Below, in pieces: positions 21,229 through 30,880 of a stretch of 64,000 bases of DNA. Origin of the DNA: Excoecaria cochinchinensis (Eukaryota > Streptophyta > Magnoliopsida > Malpighiales > Euphorbiaceae); assembly GCA_947683425.1 (NCBI GenBank), contig CANTUQ010000078.1:1986001-2050000 (forward strand). The letters are read 5' to 3'. The notes under the pieces were generated by a model. It saw nothing but the letters and a program-made list of their open reading frames with translations, ran no database searches and had not been told where the DNA came from. Within the stretch, counting starts at the first letter, position 1. Each line of letters opens with the position of its first letter. A program made the position numbers and the translations under genes.

Positions 21229-24143
21229 GAGAGTTTAGTGATGTTTTTCCGAGTGACTTGCCGGGTTTGCCTCCGGAGAGGGAAGTTGAGCTAGCCATAG
21301 AGATTATGCCGGGTACCACACCGGTATCGAAAGCACCTTATCGGATGGCTCCTGTGGAGTTGAGAGAACTTAAAACTCAACTACAAGAGCTATTGGATAA
21401 GGGGTTCATTCGACCCAGCATATCTCCTTGGGGAGCTCCAGTCCTGTTTGTTAAGAAGAAGGATGGATCTTTGAGGATGTGTATTGACTACAGGCAGTTC
21501 AATAAGGTCACAGTGAAGAATAAGTATCCGTTGCCCAGAGTTGAGGATTTGTTTGATCAGCTGTGAGGTGCAGGTGTGTTTTCCAAGATAGATCTTCGGT
21601 CTGGGTATTATCAGCTTCGTGTTAAGGACGAGGATGTGGTTAAGACTGCATTTCAGACTCGGTATGGCCACTATGAGTTCCTTGTTATGCTGTTTGGTTT
21701 GGCTAATGCTCCAGCGACATTCATGGATTTGATGAATAGAGTGTTCAGGCCATACTTAGACCGGTTTGTAGTGGTGTTTATAGATGATATTTTGGTATTT
21801 TCCAAGGATGAAGCCGAGCATGAAGAGCATCTTCGGTTAGTTTTGCAAATTTTGAGAGAGCATCGGTTGTTTGCTAAGTTGAGTAAGAGTGATTTTTGGC
21901 TTTGAGAAGTGTCGTTTTTGGGCCATATAGTTTCAGCTAAGGGTATCCAAGTGGATCCAGCCAAGATTGAGGCGATAGTGGATTGGAAAGCGCCTAGGAA
22001 TGTCCAGGAAGTGAGGAGTTTCCTTGGTCTGGCGGGTTATTACCGTCGGTTCGTTAAGGGTTTTTCAGTGATAGCTGCTCCGATGACCAGGTTATTGAGG
22101 AAAGGAGTTAAGTTCGAATGGTCGGATAAGTGCCAAGCCTGTTTTGAAAGATTGAAGCAGTTGTTAGTTGAAGCTCCTATACTAACTCAACCCATCTCGA
22201 GTAAGGAGTTTGTTATGTATAGTGACGCTTCAGGTGTTGGTTTGGGATGTGTTCTGATGCAGGAAGGTAAGGTTGTGGCTTATGCTTCTCGGCAATTAAA
22301 GCCGCATGAGAGGAACTATCCGACGCATGATCTTGAGTTAGCAGCGGTTGTCTTCGCTTTGAAGATTTGGCGTCATTATCTCTACGGGGAGAAGTGCAGG
22401 ATCTTTACGGACCACAAGAGTTTGAAGTATTTTCTGACTCAGAAGGAATTGAATATGAGGCAACGTCGTTGGTTAGAGCTGTTTAAGGATTACGATTGCA
22501 TTGTGGATTACCATCCGGGTAAGGCCAATGTAGTCGCAGATGCGTTGAGTAGGAAGTCAGTTTCTGCCTTGTTTTTGAGACAGTTCAGATGGAGGTTTGG
22601 CTCAGATGGGGCTTTGATAGCTCAGTTGAGGGTCGAGCCTACTTTAAGACAGCGGATAGTTGATGCTCAGAAGGTCGATGAGAAGCTTCAGCGAATTGTG
22701 CAAGAAGTCAGTTCGGGCAAGCAGTCAGAGTTTTCGGTTCAGGATGGGGTTCTCCTATTTGGAAACCTTTTGTGTGTACCAAATGGTGAAGAGTTAAGAA
22801 GACAGGTTTTGGAAGAGGCACATAGTTCAGTTTTCACCATGCATCCTGGCAGTGTGAAGATGTATCGGGATTTGAAGCAGTTCTTTTGGTGGTCCGGTAT
22901 GAAGAGGGACATAGTGGACTTTGTATCCAAGTGCCTGACTTCTCAGCAGGTCAAGGCTGAGCACCAGGTTCCTTCTGGATTGCTCATGCCCTTGTCCATT
23001 CCTGAGTGGAAATGGGATGACATCGCCATGGATTTTGTCTCCGGATTGCCATTGACTCAGTGGAAGCATGATTCTGTTTGGGTGGTTGTGGATCGACTCA
23101 CGAAGTCTGCTCACTTTTTGCCGGTTAGAATGGACTATCCGATGAATAGATTGGCCAGTATGTATGTGGATGAGATAGTGCGATTGCATGGAGTGCCTTT
23201 GTCCATAGTTTCTGATAGAGACCCAAGGTTCACATCCAAGTTCTGGAAAGAATTGCAGCGAGCTTTGGGTACCAAGCTGAAGTTCAGTACAGCGTTCCAT
23301 CCTCAGACAGATGGTCAGTCCGAGCGTGTGATTCAGATCTTAGAGGATATGATGAGGGCTTGTGTTTTGGACTTTCCGGGTAGTTGGGACAAGTATGTAT
23401 CATTGATGGAGTTTGCCTACAACAACAGTTTCCAGTCGAGTATTGGTATGTCACCATATGAGGCTCTGTATGGACGTCAGTGTAGGACTCCTGTTTGTTG
23501 GACAGAGTTGTCTGAGAGGTCAGTGATTGGGCCAGATCTGGTTAGAGATATAGAAGAAAAGATCAGAGTTGTGCAGCGGAATCTGAAGGTGGCCAAGGAT
23601 CGACAGAAGTCTTATGCCAACCTGAAGAGAAAAGATGTGCAGTTTGAAGTTGGGGACAAGGTTTTTCTTAAAGTGTCTCCTTGGAGAAAAGTACTTCGGT
23701 TTGGAAAGAAAGGGAAGCTTAGTCCTCGCTTTATTGGTCCGTATGAGGTGTTAGCAAGAGTTGGTCCAGTGGCCTACATACTAGCTTTGCCGATGGAACT
23801 GTCAAAACTTCATGATGTGTTTCACGTTTCGATGCTCCGTCGGTATAGATCGGATCCTTCCCATGTGCTGTCGGTTCAAGAAGTTCAAGTGCAGTCAGAT
23901 TTTTCCTACTATGAGGAGCCTAGAGCTATCTTAGTGCGGGAAGTAAGACAGCTGAGGAATAAGCAGATTCCTTTGGTCAAGGTTTTGTGGAATCACCATG
24001 GGGTTGAGGAAGCAACTTGGGAACCGGAGGAGTCGATGAGATTGCAGTACCCGCAATTGTTCAGTTCAGGTGAGAATTTCGAGGATGAAATTCTTGTTAG
24101 TAGGGGAGAGTTGTCACACCCCGTTTGCCCCCTAGTTGAATGA
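21229..24143 (+). pseudogene. pol: R5 pol: RT, RNase H, integrase, chromodomain (broken)
   Basis: Starts mid-polyprotein (FSDVFPSDLPGLPPEREVE). RT motifs PYRMAPVELRELK, RPSISPWGAPVLFVKKKDG and FIDDILVFS keep both catalytic Asp residues. RNase H (YSDASGVGLGCVL), integrase (HPGSVKMYRDLKQFFWW, AMDFVSGLP, VSDRDPRFTS, GQSERVIQ) and a C-terminal chromodomain (VLWNHHGVEEATWEPEE) follow, the layout of Tekay/Del. Two in-frame TGA codons (21564-21566 and 21903-21905) occur where the family normally has Arg or Gln and would fit CGA-to-TGA change. The integrase zinc finger reads KCLTSQQ, so the second Cys is Ser. The N-terminal half of the polyprotein is at 29031-29741 on the other strand. Confidence 0.93.
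24074..24111 (+). promoter_or_regulatory. R5 stem-loop and polypurine tract
   Basis: GAATTTC-GAGGAT-GAAATTC (24074-24093) forms a perfect 7-bp stem with AGGA in the loop. Purine tract TAGGGGAGAGT (24101-24111) then abuts the LTR start TGTCACACC at 24112. The arrangement is the same as in the CRM elements here. Confidence 0.75.
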
Positions 24144-24204
24144 GCCATATATGTATGTGTGTACCTTTGCATAAGTTATGTGTAATAAGGGCATTTTGGT
24201 AATA
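24112..24204 (+). repeat. R5 3' LTR, first 93 bp (inverted segment)
   Basis: Matches the reverse complement of 30280-30372 with about two differences. Interrupted by R6 after TAATA. Confidence 0.93.
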
Positions 24205-24981
24205 TGATGCGTGCACAGGGGGGTCAACATTGCAACGTTATAAACATTGCAAGTTCATATTCATGGAGATCAAATTTAAGAAGTGTTATAAAGAGCTTGA
24301 AGGAGGCTTTCACAAAGTACTTAGCCTTTTGGAAGCTTCTAGTGAAATTGGGCCAACTTAAGTCATTTTTGGGCCAATTTAAGTCATTTTTGGGTTTATA
24401 CTACTTTGGGCTTTAATTGTACAAGTCATGCGCTTCATTTAAAGGTCACATGACTCATTTATTTAATGACTTAATGGGCTAAACGAATTGGGCTTTTAGA
24501 TTGGGTTTAGTTTAGTTATTTTGGGTTTTAATTAGTCTTTCTTTTGGGCTTATTTTAAGTGTGTTTAATTCTTTAGTTTGGGCTTAACTTATCTTGTAAA
24601 GCCCATGGATAATTCGGCCACACCATGTTTAAGGCCTCATTAGGGTTTGTTTTACGTTATTTGCTAGCTAGGGTTAGCCACCCTATAAATAGAACATGTT
24701 ATGTTAAGAATTTCAGATTTTTGAATAATATTCATTGGCATAGCCGAATTTTCTTTGCTTAGAATGAGAGTGAATTGCTTTCTTTTCTATTGCATGAAGA
24801 ATTTGATTAACTTATCAATTGTTTGATTGTGGCGTTTTTCACGTTCTTTAATTCCCGATTATTTGCGTTTTCAGTCACAGGTTGATTGGGGGTTCAATAG
24901 GGAGGGTGTTTATCTGATTTGGTTTACTATTCGAATTGTATGTGTGGGTTTGTAGCTCATTAGCTATTGGGTTCCGCATCA
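24205..24981 (+). repeat. R6 5' LTR (777 bp)
   Basis: First 93 bp or so are the module shared with the other non-autonomous elements; from TTTAAGAAGTGTTATAAAG on it follows the R4 LTR. TATA box TATAAATA at 24684-24691. Confidence 0.95.
24684..24691 (+). promoter_or_regulatory. R6 LTR TATA box
   Basis: CCCTATAAATAG inside the LTR, at the same position as ATATAAATAG in R11 and TATAAATAG in R4. It is the likely core promoter for the element transcript. Confidence 0.6.
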
Positions 24982-24983
24982 TT

Positions 24984-24996
24984 TGGTATCAGAGCC
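24984..24996 (+). promoter_or_regulatory. R6 primer binding site (tRNA-iMet)
   Basis: TGGTATCAGAGCC two bases after the LTR. It is followed closely by AAGTAAGGTAAATT, which resembles a splice donor. Confidence 0.93.
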
Positions 24997-26856
24997 AAAG
25001 TAAGGTAAATTCCTATTTATCTTAGTGTTAGGGTTTGCGTTTTCTTTTCTTTGATTTCTTTTTGTTTATGCCGAATTAGGTTGCATTAAGTTTCTTAGTT
25101 AATTGTGTTTTGTGTGTTTAAATTAGCCTTTTTCTTTTCTTACCTTTATCTTGAATTCGTGAAATAGCCTTGAACTGAAATCTTGAACATCCTTAGCTTG
25201 AATCCGAATCCTTGGAGGAGAAAATTAGAGATTAGTTGCTGTTTTGAAAAAAAAAATAGAAATTTCGAGAGGCCATAACTTTTGACATAGGAGTCCGATT
25301 GTTATTATAATATCATTCCGAAAAGGGAATTTCGTGCTCTACAATCGTTACCTAGGCAAAGCCCTACGTAACTGACTTTTTCGGCCCTTAAAAATGACGT
25401 TTAAGCCTCCATTCTTCACTTTGAAGTTTCTATGTTTTGAATAAAAAAAGAAAAAAAAAACAAAGGGGTAGAAAACCGAAATTGAGTTCTGATCACTTTG
25501 GGCTTGTGAAGTTTGGTAGTTGTGGTCTAGTTGTTCTCTATTTTATATAAAAAAAAAAGAAGAAAAAAAAAGAAAAGAAAAAAAAACGTGAAAGAAGAGA
25601 AATAAAGAAGAACTTTGCGTTTGGAGAAAAGGGTAGAGGAGCAATTCGGCCAAAGGGTATTTATATAGCAATAAGGGAAAATCCAAATCCTTTAATAGGT
25701 GGGAAAACTTAATCCTAAGTGCTTGAGGATTAGGAGCAGCAATTAATCCTTTTCTAAATAGAGGTGGGAAATCCTTTAAGTAATAGGAAAAACTAATCCT
25801 ATCTGTTTTGGAAATAGGAAAATTAATCCTATCTGTTTTGGGAGTAGGAAAACTTAATCCTAAACCACCTTTGATTATTATTATCCAATTCGGATAAGGA
25901 TTCATTTGTGCTACCATTTGCTTATCATTTTTGGTAACATTTTTTCCTAACATTTGCTATCCATTTTTGAAAACTTTTTGGTACCATTTTGCCATCATTT
26001 TTGCACCATTTTGGTATCATTTTGTCATCATTTTCTACCATTTTGCTATCATTTGCCTATCATTTTGGAAACATTTTGCCATCATTTTTACACCATTTTG
26101 ATATCATTTTGCCATCATTTGCCTACCATTTTGCCATCATTTTGATACCATTTTGCCATCATTTGCTTACCATTTTCCATCATTTTACACCATTTTGACA
26201 TCATTTTCCTATCATTTTGCACACAACTTGACACATTAATTAGAGCTTAATACACCATTCGGCCTAATCATCATTTTAGCTTTAAATTGAATTGTCTTGA
26301 GTGCATTCTATCTTATTTAGTATAATTAGGATTCTTTGTTATTTTCTTGCATTGTTGGGTAGAATAACTAGGTTCTATATCTGATTTACTTTGTAGTGAG
26401 TCAGATTCATACATTTTGTCCAGAATTGTCATTTTTTTTTAATTCTTGTTGCGTAGTTCTTTGTTTGAGCTTGCTTTTGTTCCATTACACTGTTAGAGTA
26501 TCTTTGCTTGTTCTAATACTCTAATTTTGATATAATCAAGTGGTATACCAGTCTTGTCCATGTACCACCTCCATTTTGTTTAGTGTCTTCTTTTCTAGCA
26601 TTGAGCTTTCTGTTATTGTTAGTCGCTTATTTCCTTGCTTTCTAAAACGTACTCAAATTCTTGGTTTGTGTATTGAATTCTGAAGTGCAATTTAAGAGTT
26701 GCAATTAGAGTGGTAAAAGGCAAGAGCGTGTGAGTACATTAAGAGGGTAAAAGCCTTGTTTGAGTGAAACACGAGAGGAGTGACATCCTTTGAGTGTAAA
26801 CACGTGAGGGAGTGTGTGAGGTTATTATCTAACATCTTTTTGCAGATTTTTCAATC
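24997..26856 (+). other. R6 untranslated leader
   Basis: About 1.86 kb. Contains A-rich tracts (25440-25590), the ccattttgccatcattt tandem repeat (25925-26215), and a pyrimidine-rich stretch ending TTTTTGCAG 12 bp before the gag ATG, like a splice acceptor. The minus-strand ORF at 25543-25953 is low complexity and rejected. Confidence 0.8.
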
Positions 26857-28410
26857 ATGACTGAAGAATCGGGTAAAAAGGGAGCAACTCTCGACGAGGT
26901 AGTGTTCTCCATTCAAGCTATGCATGGTACGTTTGAAAAATTCATGAGAGATATGGGAAATATGAATGATAGAATAGAGAGGCTAGAATTGGGTTCAAAT
27001 AGTACATCTAGGAGAACATCAAGGAGAGGAAGATGGACTGATGAGAATGTAAGGGCTGACTTAGAAGATTTAGATGAAGAAGAGACTAGTGGTAGATTGG
27101 ATGGGAATTTAGGTAACATTAAGCTTAAGATTCCTCCATTTAAGGGTAGAAATAGTGCTGAAGAGTACCTAGAATGGGAAAGGAAGGTTGAAATGATCTT
27201 TGATTGTAATAAGTATTCTGAGGAGAAGAAAGTGAAGATAACAGCTGTGGAGTTCACAGATTATGCATTATTTTGGTGGGATCAATTGAACTTGAGCAGA
27301 AGGAAAGTGGGTAGACGTCCTATTAGTAGTTGGGAGGATATGAAAGAGGCCATGAGGAAAAGATTTGTGCCTTCACACTACTTTAGGGAGTTACATCAGA
27401 GGTTGCATAGGCTAGTGCAAGGAGCTAGATCAGTAGAAGATTATCACAAGGAGATGGAGATGCTATTGATCAAAGGTAACATAAAAGAGGAGGAAGAGGT
27501 AATAATGGTTTGGTTTCTAGGAGGTTTGAATAAAGAAATTGCGGATGTAGTTGAATTGCAACATTATGGAAAAATGGAGGACTTAGTGAACATTGCCATT
27601 AAGGTGGAGAGGAAACAGAAACAAAGGAGGGTAGCAAGGTCATTCTCAAATTCCAACAACAAGAGTTGTCCAAACTGGAGCAAAAATAAAGATTCTGAAG
27701 ATATGGAATTGAGGTTTAAACAACTCTTTAGACAGCTAGATAAGTGTTTGAAAAAAGAGAAAAGAAAGAAAGAGGAAGTTGTAATGGAAGAGATTATGTG
27801 TGAAGCTGAAAGAGATTCTATAGATTTGTATGACAATAAGGTTGTGAGTGAAGAAGAAATAAGTGGATGTGACGAAGATGTTGTTTTGAGTGAAAAGGAA
27901 AACATAATTGAAAGAGAATATGTTGCTTTGAGTGAACAGAAGGATGTTTGTGTAATTGAGATAGAAGATCGGCATGTTATAATTGACCCTACAGTTCTTA
28001 AGGAGGTTGAATTGAACGTGGAAAGTGAAGATAATAATGATCAGAATGAAATGGTTGTATTGAATAATCATGTTTTTCCTAGTGTTTTTTTTAACTTGCA
28101 GGAACATGATGAGTTCTTTGCTGAAAAAGCATTTGTTTTATTTCCACCTATTCAGAAGATCTTATATGAAGATGAATTTATTCTACAAGTGTCAATTCCC
28201 AACTTGAACAAGATGAAAATTCGAGGACGAATCTTTTCTAAAGAGAGAGGGAATGATGCGTGCACAGGGGGGTCAACATTGCAACGTTATAAACATTGCA
28301 AGTTCATATTCATGGAGATCAAATTTAAGAAGTGTTATAAAGAGCTTGAAGGAGGCTTTCACAAAGTACTTAGCCTTTTGGAAGCTTTTAGTGAAATTGG
28401 GTCAACTTAA
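26857..28410 (+). CDS. R6 gag-X protein (517 aa), intact
   Basis: ATG after TTTGCAG. Residues 1-55 (MTEESGKKGATLDEVV) match the R1 gag N-terminus. A basic SRRTSRRGRW segment and a capsid domain at about 85-265 (YLEWERKVEMIFD, ALFWWDQLNLSRR, VEDYHKEMEM) follow. At about residue 275 (CPNWSKNKD), where R7 gag continues towards its CCHC knuckle, the protein switches to region X (about 275-460). X has MELRFKQLFRQLDKC, a Lys-rich KEKRKKEE helix, CEAERDSIDLYDN, long acidic stretches, QEHDEFFAEKAFVLFPP, and VSIPNLNKMKIRGRIF. The frame then crosses the PPT and encodes 52 residues from the 3' LTR, ending KKCYKELEGGFHKVLSLLEA to SEIGST. That tail matches the R4 pol tail. No protease, RT or integrase. 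It probably packages RNA using helper enzymes; the role of X is unknown. Confidence 0.88.
   Translation: MTEESGKKGATLDEVVFSIQAMHGTFEKFMRDMGNMNDRIERLELGSNSTSRRTSRRGRWTDENVRADLEDLDEEETSGRLDGNLGNIKLKIPPFKGRNSAEEYLEWERKVEMIFDCNKYSEEKKVKITAVEFTDYALFWWDQLNLSRRKVGRRPISSWEDMKEAMRKRFVPSHYFRELHQRLHRLVQGARSVEDYHKEMEMLLIKGNIKEEEEVIMVWFLGGLNKEIADVVELQHYGKMEDLVNIAIKVERKQKQRRVARSFSNSNNKSCPNWSKNKDSEDMELRFKQLFRQLDKCLKKEKRKKEEVVMEEIMCEAERDSIDLYDNKVVSEEEISGCDEDVVLSEKENIIEREYVALSEQKDVCVIEIEDRHVIIDPTVLKEVELNVESEDNNDQNEMVVLNNHVFPSVFFNLQEHDEFFAEKAFVLFPPIQKILYEDEFILQVSIPNLNKMKIRGRIFSKERGNDACTGGSTLQRYKHCKFIFMEIKFKKCYKELEGGFHKVLSLLEAFSEIGST
28219..28253 (+). promoter_or_regulatory. R6 stem-loop and polypurine tract
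   Basis: ATTCG-AGGA-CGAAT stem-loop (28219-28232) then AAAGAGAGAGGGAA (28240-28253) at the LTR edge. Both lie inside the gag-X reading frame. Confidence 0.8.
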
Positions 28411-29030
28411 GTCATTTTTGGGCCAATTTAAGTCATTTTTGGGTTTATACTACTTTGGGCTTTAATTGTACAAGTCATGCGCTTCATTTAAAGGTCACAT
28501 GACTCATTTATTTAATGACTTAATGGGCTAAACGAATTGGGCTTTTAGATTGGGTTTAGTTTAGTTATTTTGGGTTTTAATTAGTCTTTCTTTTGGGCTT
28601 ATTTTAAGTGTGTTTAATTCTTTAGTTTGGGCTTAACTTATCTTGTAAAGCCCATGGATAATTCGGCCACACCATGTTTAAGGCCTCATTAGGGTTTGTT
28701 TTTGGTTATTTGCTAGCTAGGGTTAGCCACCCTATAAATAGAACATGTTATGTTAAGAATTTCAGATTTTTGAATAATATTCATTGGCATAGCCGAATTT
28801 TATTTGCTTAGAATGAGAGTGAATTGCTTTCTTTTCTATTGCATGAAGAATTTGATTAACTTATCAATTGTTTGATTGTGGCATTTTTCAGGTTCTTTAA
28901 TTCCCGATTATTTGCGTTTTCAGTCACAGGTTGATTGGGGGTTCAATAGGGAGGGTGTTTATCTGATTTGGTTTGCTATTCGAATTGTATGTGTGGGTTT
29001 GTAGCTCATTAGCTATTGGGTTCCGCATCA
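28254..29030 (+). repeat. R6 3' LTR (777 bp)
   Basis: Pairs with 24205-24981. The first 157 bp encode the end of gag-X. Confidence 0.95.
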
Positions 29031-29741
29031 CTCTCGGACAATAGGGATGTCCTCAATCCTAACTTGATCCCTCCTGGAATCCAAAACCACAGCCAGAAAA
29101 GCCTCACAACCTTTTCTCATAAACCTCTTAGCTTGAATAGCAGAAATCACATTGTGCACGGAACTCGCACCCAAACCTCTGACAAACACTGGAACTCGGT
29201 TCCTATCCCGAAGTATGAAGGTCTTCCTATGACAATCAACCACAGCTCTATGTTTGCTCAACCAATCCATACCCAAAATCAAATCATACTCTCTGAAGGG
29301 TAACTCTATCAAATCCACAGGGAACTCAACACCCTCAACCATCAACGGACAATTCCTATAAGCTATACTCACACTGACACTATGCCCTAATGGATTGGTC
29401 ACACATATCTCATAGTCTAACTGTTCTACCACATGCAACTTATCAATAATCTTATGCGTGCACAAATATGAGTGTGTGGAACCAGGATCTATTAGAGCAT
29501 ATAATTCAGTGTTATGGAGTAGGAACTTACCAGCAATCACATCAGGGGCATCCTGCTCCTCTCTGGCTCTAACTGCATAAGCTCTAGCGGCCATTGGGGG
29601 AGGACGCTCAACTGTCTCAGAATCAGCTCCTTCTCTAGGTCGACCGCCTCGACCTCTACCTCTACCTCTACCTCTCGCAGCCTGAGAAGCATTCGATCCT
29701 ACTCTGCTAGCTCCTCCCTTAGGACCCGAATCTTCACCCAT
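29031..29741 (-). pseudogene. R5 gag remnant and aspartic protease (truncated)
   Basis: Minus-strand reading begins MGEDSGPKGG with an Arg-Gly run, then PPPMAARAYAVRARE and an aspartic protease domain with LIDPGSTHSYL (DPGS in place of the usual DTGS/DSGS), EYDLILGMDWL and KHRAVVDCH. It stops after EDIPIVRE, exactly where the RT part at 21229 begins on the other strand, with the shared target sequence GAGAG/CTCTC. The capsid domain and CCHC knuckle expected between leader and protease are absent, and the ORF begins only about 95 bp after the primer site, so gag was lost by deletion. The active-site Thr/Ser to Pro change may be natural in the family. Confidence 0.85.
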
Positions 29742-29835
29742 CTGAGGACAACCACATCAGTCAACACAGCCCTAGACATAGACATATGCACACATAGCAT
29801 CATATAAACAATCACCCAGAAACGCCTAAACCGGA
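29742..29835 (-). other. R5 short leader
   Basis: Only 94 bp separate the primer site from the ORF, which supports an internal deletion covering leader and gag. Confidence 0.7.
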
Positions 29836-29847
29836 GCTCTGATACCA
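29836..29847 (-). promoter_or_regulatory. R5 primer binding site (tRNA-iMet)
   Basis: Minus strand TGGTATCAGAGC, 5 bases from the LTR end at 29853. Confidence 0.92.
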
Positions 29848-29852
29848 CAACT

Positions 29853-30372
29853 TGTAACACCCCTTACCCATACGTAGGCGATCCCATCCGATAAGGAGTG
29901 AGATGCCGTATGAGTAAAGGTGCCACCACACAGATACAGAATACACATACACTCATCCATAAACATACATAACAAAATACAAGGTAATTTAAAACTTTAC
30001 AAGACCATTCATAAAAGCTGATCATGCATTAATATAATAGAAGCATTACATATACACAATGAGACACTCTAATAATGCATCCTACATATGTGTGAGCAAC
30101 ACACACAAGATTTTCCCAAATCATACACACCCTACACAAGTGCAAATGCATACACACAATTAATCCACTAGTGCATATCCTACTATGGTGCACTCATGCA
30201 CACACAAATCTATCTCAACTAATTAGCACCATAGTGCCAAACACACACACACGCACCAGAAAAACCCCAATTCATGCAATATTACCAAAATGACCTTATT
30301 ACACATAACTTATGCAAATGTACACACATACATATATGGCTCATTCAACTAGGGGGCAAACGGGGTGTGACA
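29853..30372 (-). repeat. R5 5' LTR (520 bp)
   Basis: TGTCACACCCC to GGGTGTTACA on the minus strand. Differs from the two 3' LTR pieces at about three positions, so R5 inserted recently. Confidence 0.95.
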
Positions 30373-30880
30373 ATTAGGTTTCTTTGTTATTTTCTTGCTT
30401 TGTTGGGTAGAATAACTAGGTTCTAAATTTGGTTTACTTTGTGGTGAATCAAATTCATACATTTTGTCCAAATTGTCATTTTTCTTAATTCTTGTTGCTT
30501 GTTTCTTTGTTTTGAGCTTACTTTTGTTCCTTTACACTGTTAGAGTATTTTTGCTTGTTCTAATACTCTAATTTGGATATAATCAAGTGGTATACCAGTC
30601 TTGTCCGTGTACCACCTTCATTGTGTCTAGAGTCTTCTTTTCTAGCTTTGAACTTTCTTTTTTTTGTTAGTTGCTTATTTCTTTGCTTTCTAAAATGTAC
30701 TCAAATTCTTGGTTTGTGAATTGAATTCTAAAATGCAATTTTAAAGTTGCAATTAGAGTGGTAAATGGGTAAAAGTCTTGTTTTGAGTGAAACACGAGAG
30801 GAGTGACATCCTTTGAGTGTAAACACGTGAGGGAGTGTGTGAGGTTATTATTTAACATCTTTTTTGCAGATTTTTCAATC
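30373..30880 (+). other. R1 leader, gag-proximal part
   Basis: Continues from 20019 across R5. Ends with TTTTTTGCAG 12 bases before the gag ATG. The minus-strand ORF 30667-30936 is a chance frame. Confidence 0.85.

Larger units (their letters stand above)
24205..29030 (+). mobile_element. R6: non-autonomous CRM-type element with gag-X ORF (4.8 kb)
   Basis: 777-bp LTRs (24205-24981 and 28254-29030) starting TGATGCG and ending CGCATCA, primer site, 1.86-kb leader, one ORF, PPT. Flanks are TAATA on the left and CTCTC on the right. They do not match each other, because it marks the second joint of the R5 inversion. The LTRs differ at roughly eight positions by eye. Confidence 0.94.
20020..30372 (-). 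mobile_element. R5: Tekay/Del-type chromovirus with internal inversion
   Basis: Bounded by TSD ATTAG (20015-20019 and 30373-30377). The LTR starts TGTCACACCCC and ends GGGTGTTACA, 520 bp. The 5' LTR (29853-30372, minus) is followed by primer site, a short leader and protease. The RT-to-chromodomain half, with the first 93 bp of the 3' LTR (21229-24204), now lies on the + strand, and the rest of that LTR (20020-20451) is on the minus strand. Copies of R6 sit at both inversion joints. Confidence 0.93.

Noticed and set aside
25543..25953. Minus-strand 136-aa ORF in the R6 leader
   Set aside because: Low-complexity Phe/Leu/Ser-rich translation of A-rich DNA; no homologous frame is kept in the R11 leader.
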